From Oscillospiraceae bacterium (GTDB lineage Bacteria; Bacillota; Clostridia; Oscillospirales; Oscillospiraceae): 6,822 nt of DNA. The number at the start of each line of letters is the position of its first letter. Within the stretch, counting starts at the first letter, position 1. The stretch lies in assembly GCA_031260745.1 (NCBI GenBank), contig JAISKY010000019.1, positions 1 to 6,822 on the forward strand. Direction: 5' to 3'. Below, piece after piece: positions 5,894-6,822 of this stretch. The notes under the pieces were generated by a model that ran no database searches, was not told the DNA's origin, and worked only from the letters and a program-made list of their open reading frames with translations. A program made the position numbers and the translations under genes.

Positions 5894-6822
5894 ATGAATA
5901 TAAAAGACATACTGTCAAGGTTGGTATCGGACTCCGGATTTTCGGGGCTGTTCGCTCACTGGCAGTCAGTCGTAATGATTGCGCTTGCGTGTTTGCTGTT
6001 GTTCCTCGCGATTAAAAAGCAGTTCGAGCCGCTTTTGCTCGTGGGGATAGCGTTCGGAATGCTGCTCGCAAATCTGCCGTTCAGCGGACTGATGCACAAC
6101 GAATTCTATCAGCAGCAGCCGATTGACTATGGTATGGTACTGCACGAGGGCGGACTGCTGGATATACTGTATCTGGGCGTTAAGCTGGGCATATACCCGT
6201 GTCTGATATTCCTGGGTATCGGCGCGATGACTGACTTCGGTCCGATGTTAGCGCGTCCGTCGTCAATGCTGTTGGGCGCGGCGGCTCAGCTTGGAATATA
6301 CTGCGCGTTTATTTTTGCCAGACTAATGGGATTTACTCCGGACGAGGCCGCGTCAATCGGCATAATCGGCGGAGCGGACGGACCTACGGCGATATACACG
6401 ACGGTCAGGCTGGCTCCGCACCTGTTAGGGCCGATTGCCGTCGCGGCGTACTCGTATATGGCGCTGATTCCGTTGATTCAGCCGCCGCTTATGAAATTGC
6501 TGACGACCAATAAAGAGCGTCAGATAGTTATGAAACAAGCCCGCGAAGTGTCTAAAACCGAAAAAATTATTTTCCCGATTGCCGTTTCGGTTTTCTGCAT
6601 ATTGCTTTTACCGTCAGTCGCGCCGCTTATCGGCTGTCTGATGTTAGGCAACCTGTTCCGCGAGTGCGGAGTTGTGGAGCGTCTGTCCGAAACGGTTCAG
6701 AATGCCCTGATGAACATTGTTACGATATTCCTGAGCCTTACGGTCGGAGCGACCTCGGTGGGCTATCTGCCCGGACCTGACGGAATTACCAATATCGGAT
6801 TCCTGTCGTTTAAGACAATTGG
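5894..6822 (+). CDS. oadB: Oxaloacetate decarboxylase beta subunit, Na+-translocating membrane protein, 3' part beyond the window
   Basis: OadB decarboxylates carboxybiotin and couples this to Na+ export across the cytoplasmic membrane. The frame is open from ATG 5894 to the right edge, giving 309 residues; the family has about 370-430, so the last helices are missing. Hydrophobic segments lie near 24-40, 46-64, 97-112, 123-143, 176-198, 225-243 and 268-288. Family signatures are GIGAMTDFGPML (108-119), GIIGGADGPTAIYTT (156-170), the LIPLIQPPLMKLL stretch (191-203) and LMLGNLFRECGVVERL (249-264). D162 in GGADGPT corresponds to the essential Asp described in the Klebsiella enzyme, and Y188 lies 26 residues later as its functional Tyr does. 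The further polar residues needed in the C-terminal part lie outside the window. The same subunit type serves methylmalonyl-CoA and glutaconyl-CoA decarboxylases; oadA upstream sets the specificity. Confidence 0.95.
   Translation, partial: MNIKDILSRLVSDSGFSGLFAHWQSVVMIALACLLLFLAIKKQFEPLLLVGIAFGMLLANLPFSGLMHNEFYQQQPIDYGMVLHEGGLLDILYLGVKLGIYPCLIFLGIGAMTDFGPMLARPSSMLLGAAAQLGIYCAFIFARLMGFTPDEAASIGIIGGADGPTAIYTTVRLAPHLLGPIAVAAYSYMALIPLIQPPLMKLLTTNKERQIVMKQAREVSKTEKIIFPIAVSVFCILLLPSVAPLIGCLMLGNLFRECGVVERLSETVQNALMNIVTIFLSLTVGATSVGYLPGPDGITNIGFLSFKTI

Overview
This window looks like part of the central energy metabolism of a strictly anaerobic, fermentative bacterium, most likely a member of the Clostridia (Bacillota). 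The reasons are a trimeric [FeFe]-hydrogenase of the electron-bifurcating type, a sodium-pumping oxaloacetate decarboxylase whose biotin carrier is a separate gene, strong Shine-Dalgarno sites, and consensus sigma-A-type promoters in an AT-rich intergenic region. The taxonomic call is inference from gene content and protein style only. Every gene belongs to a known family, and I see no mobile element, CRISPR array, RNA gene or frameshift. Both ends cut through genes.

Layout. Positions 1-3479 carry a minus-strand operon read hydC (NuoE-like, 3479-2988), hydB (NuoF-like with extra Fe-S domains, 2968-1076) and hydA ([FeFe]-hydrogenase catalytic subunit, starting at 1063 and cut by the left edge after 354 codons). 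Gaps are 19 and 12 bases, each with a ribosome binding site. Positions 3683-6822 carry a plus-strand operon: oadA (carboxyltransferase), oadG (small membrane subunit), a biotin carrier protein gene, and oadB (sodium-pumping membrane subunit, cut by the right edge after 309 codons). Between them, 3480-3682 is a 203-base divergent control region. It has one strong promoter facing each way, both with 17-base spacers and extended -10 elements, and a perfect 12-base palindrome between them. The palindrome's TTAA-N4-TTAA core resembles the centre of the clostridial Rex (NADH/NAD sensor) operator.

How the genes work together. By family knowledge, HydABC reoxidises NADH and reduced ferredoxin together to make H2. 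The Oad complex decarboxylates oxaloacetate to pyruvate and exports Na+. Both act at the pyruvate/redox node of fermentation, so shared redox control of the two divergent operons is plausible but inferred. The points most worth checking are the Rex-like palindrome and the HydA L1 motif, which reads TSCSPGW instead of the textbook TSCCPxW.
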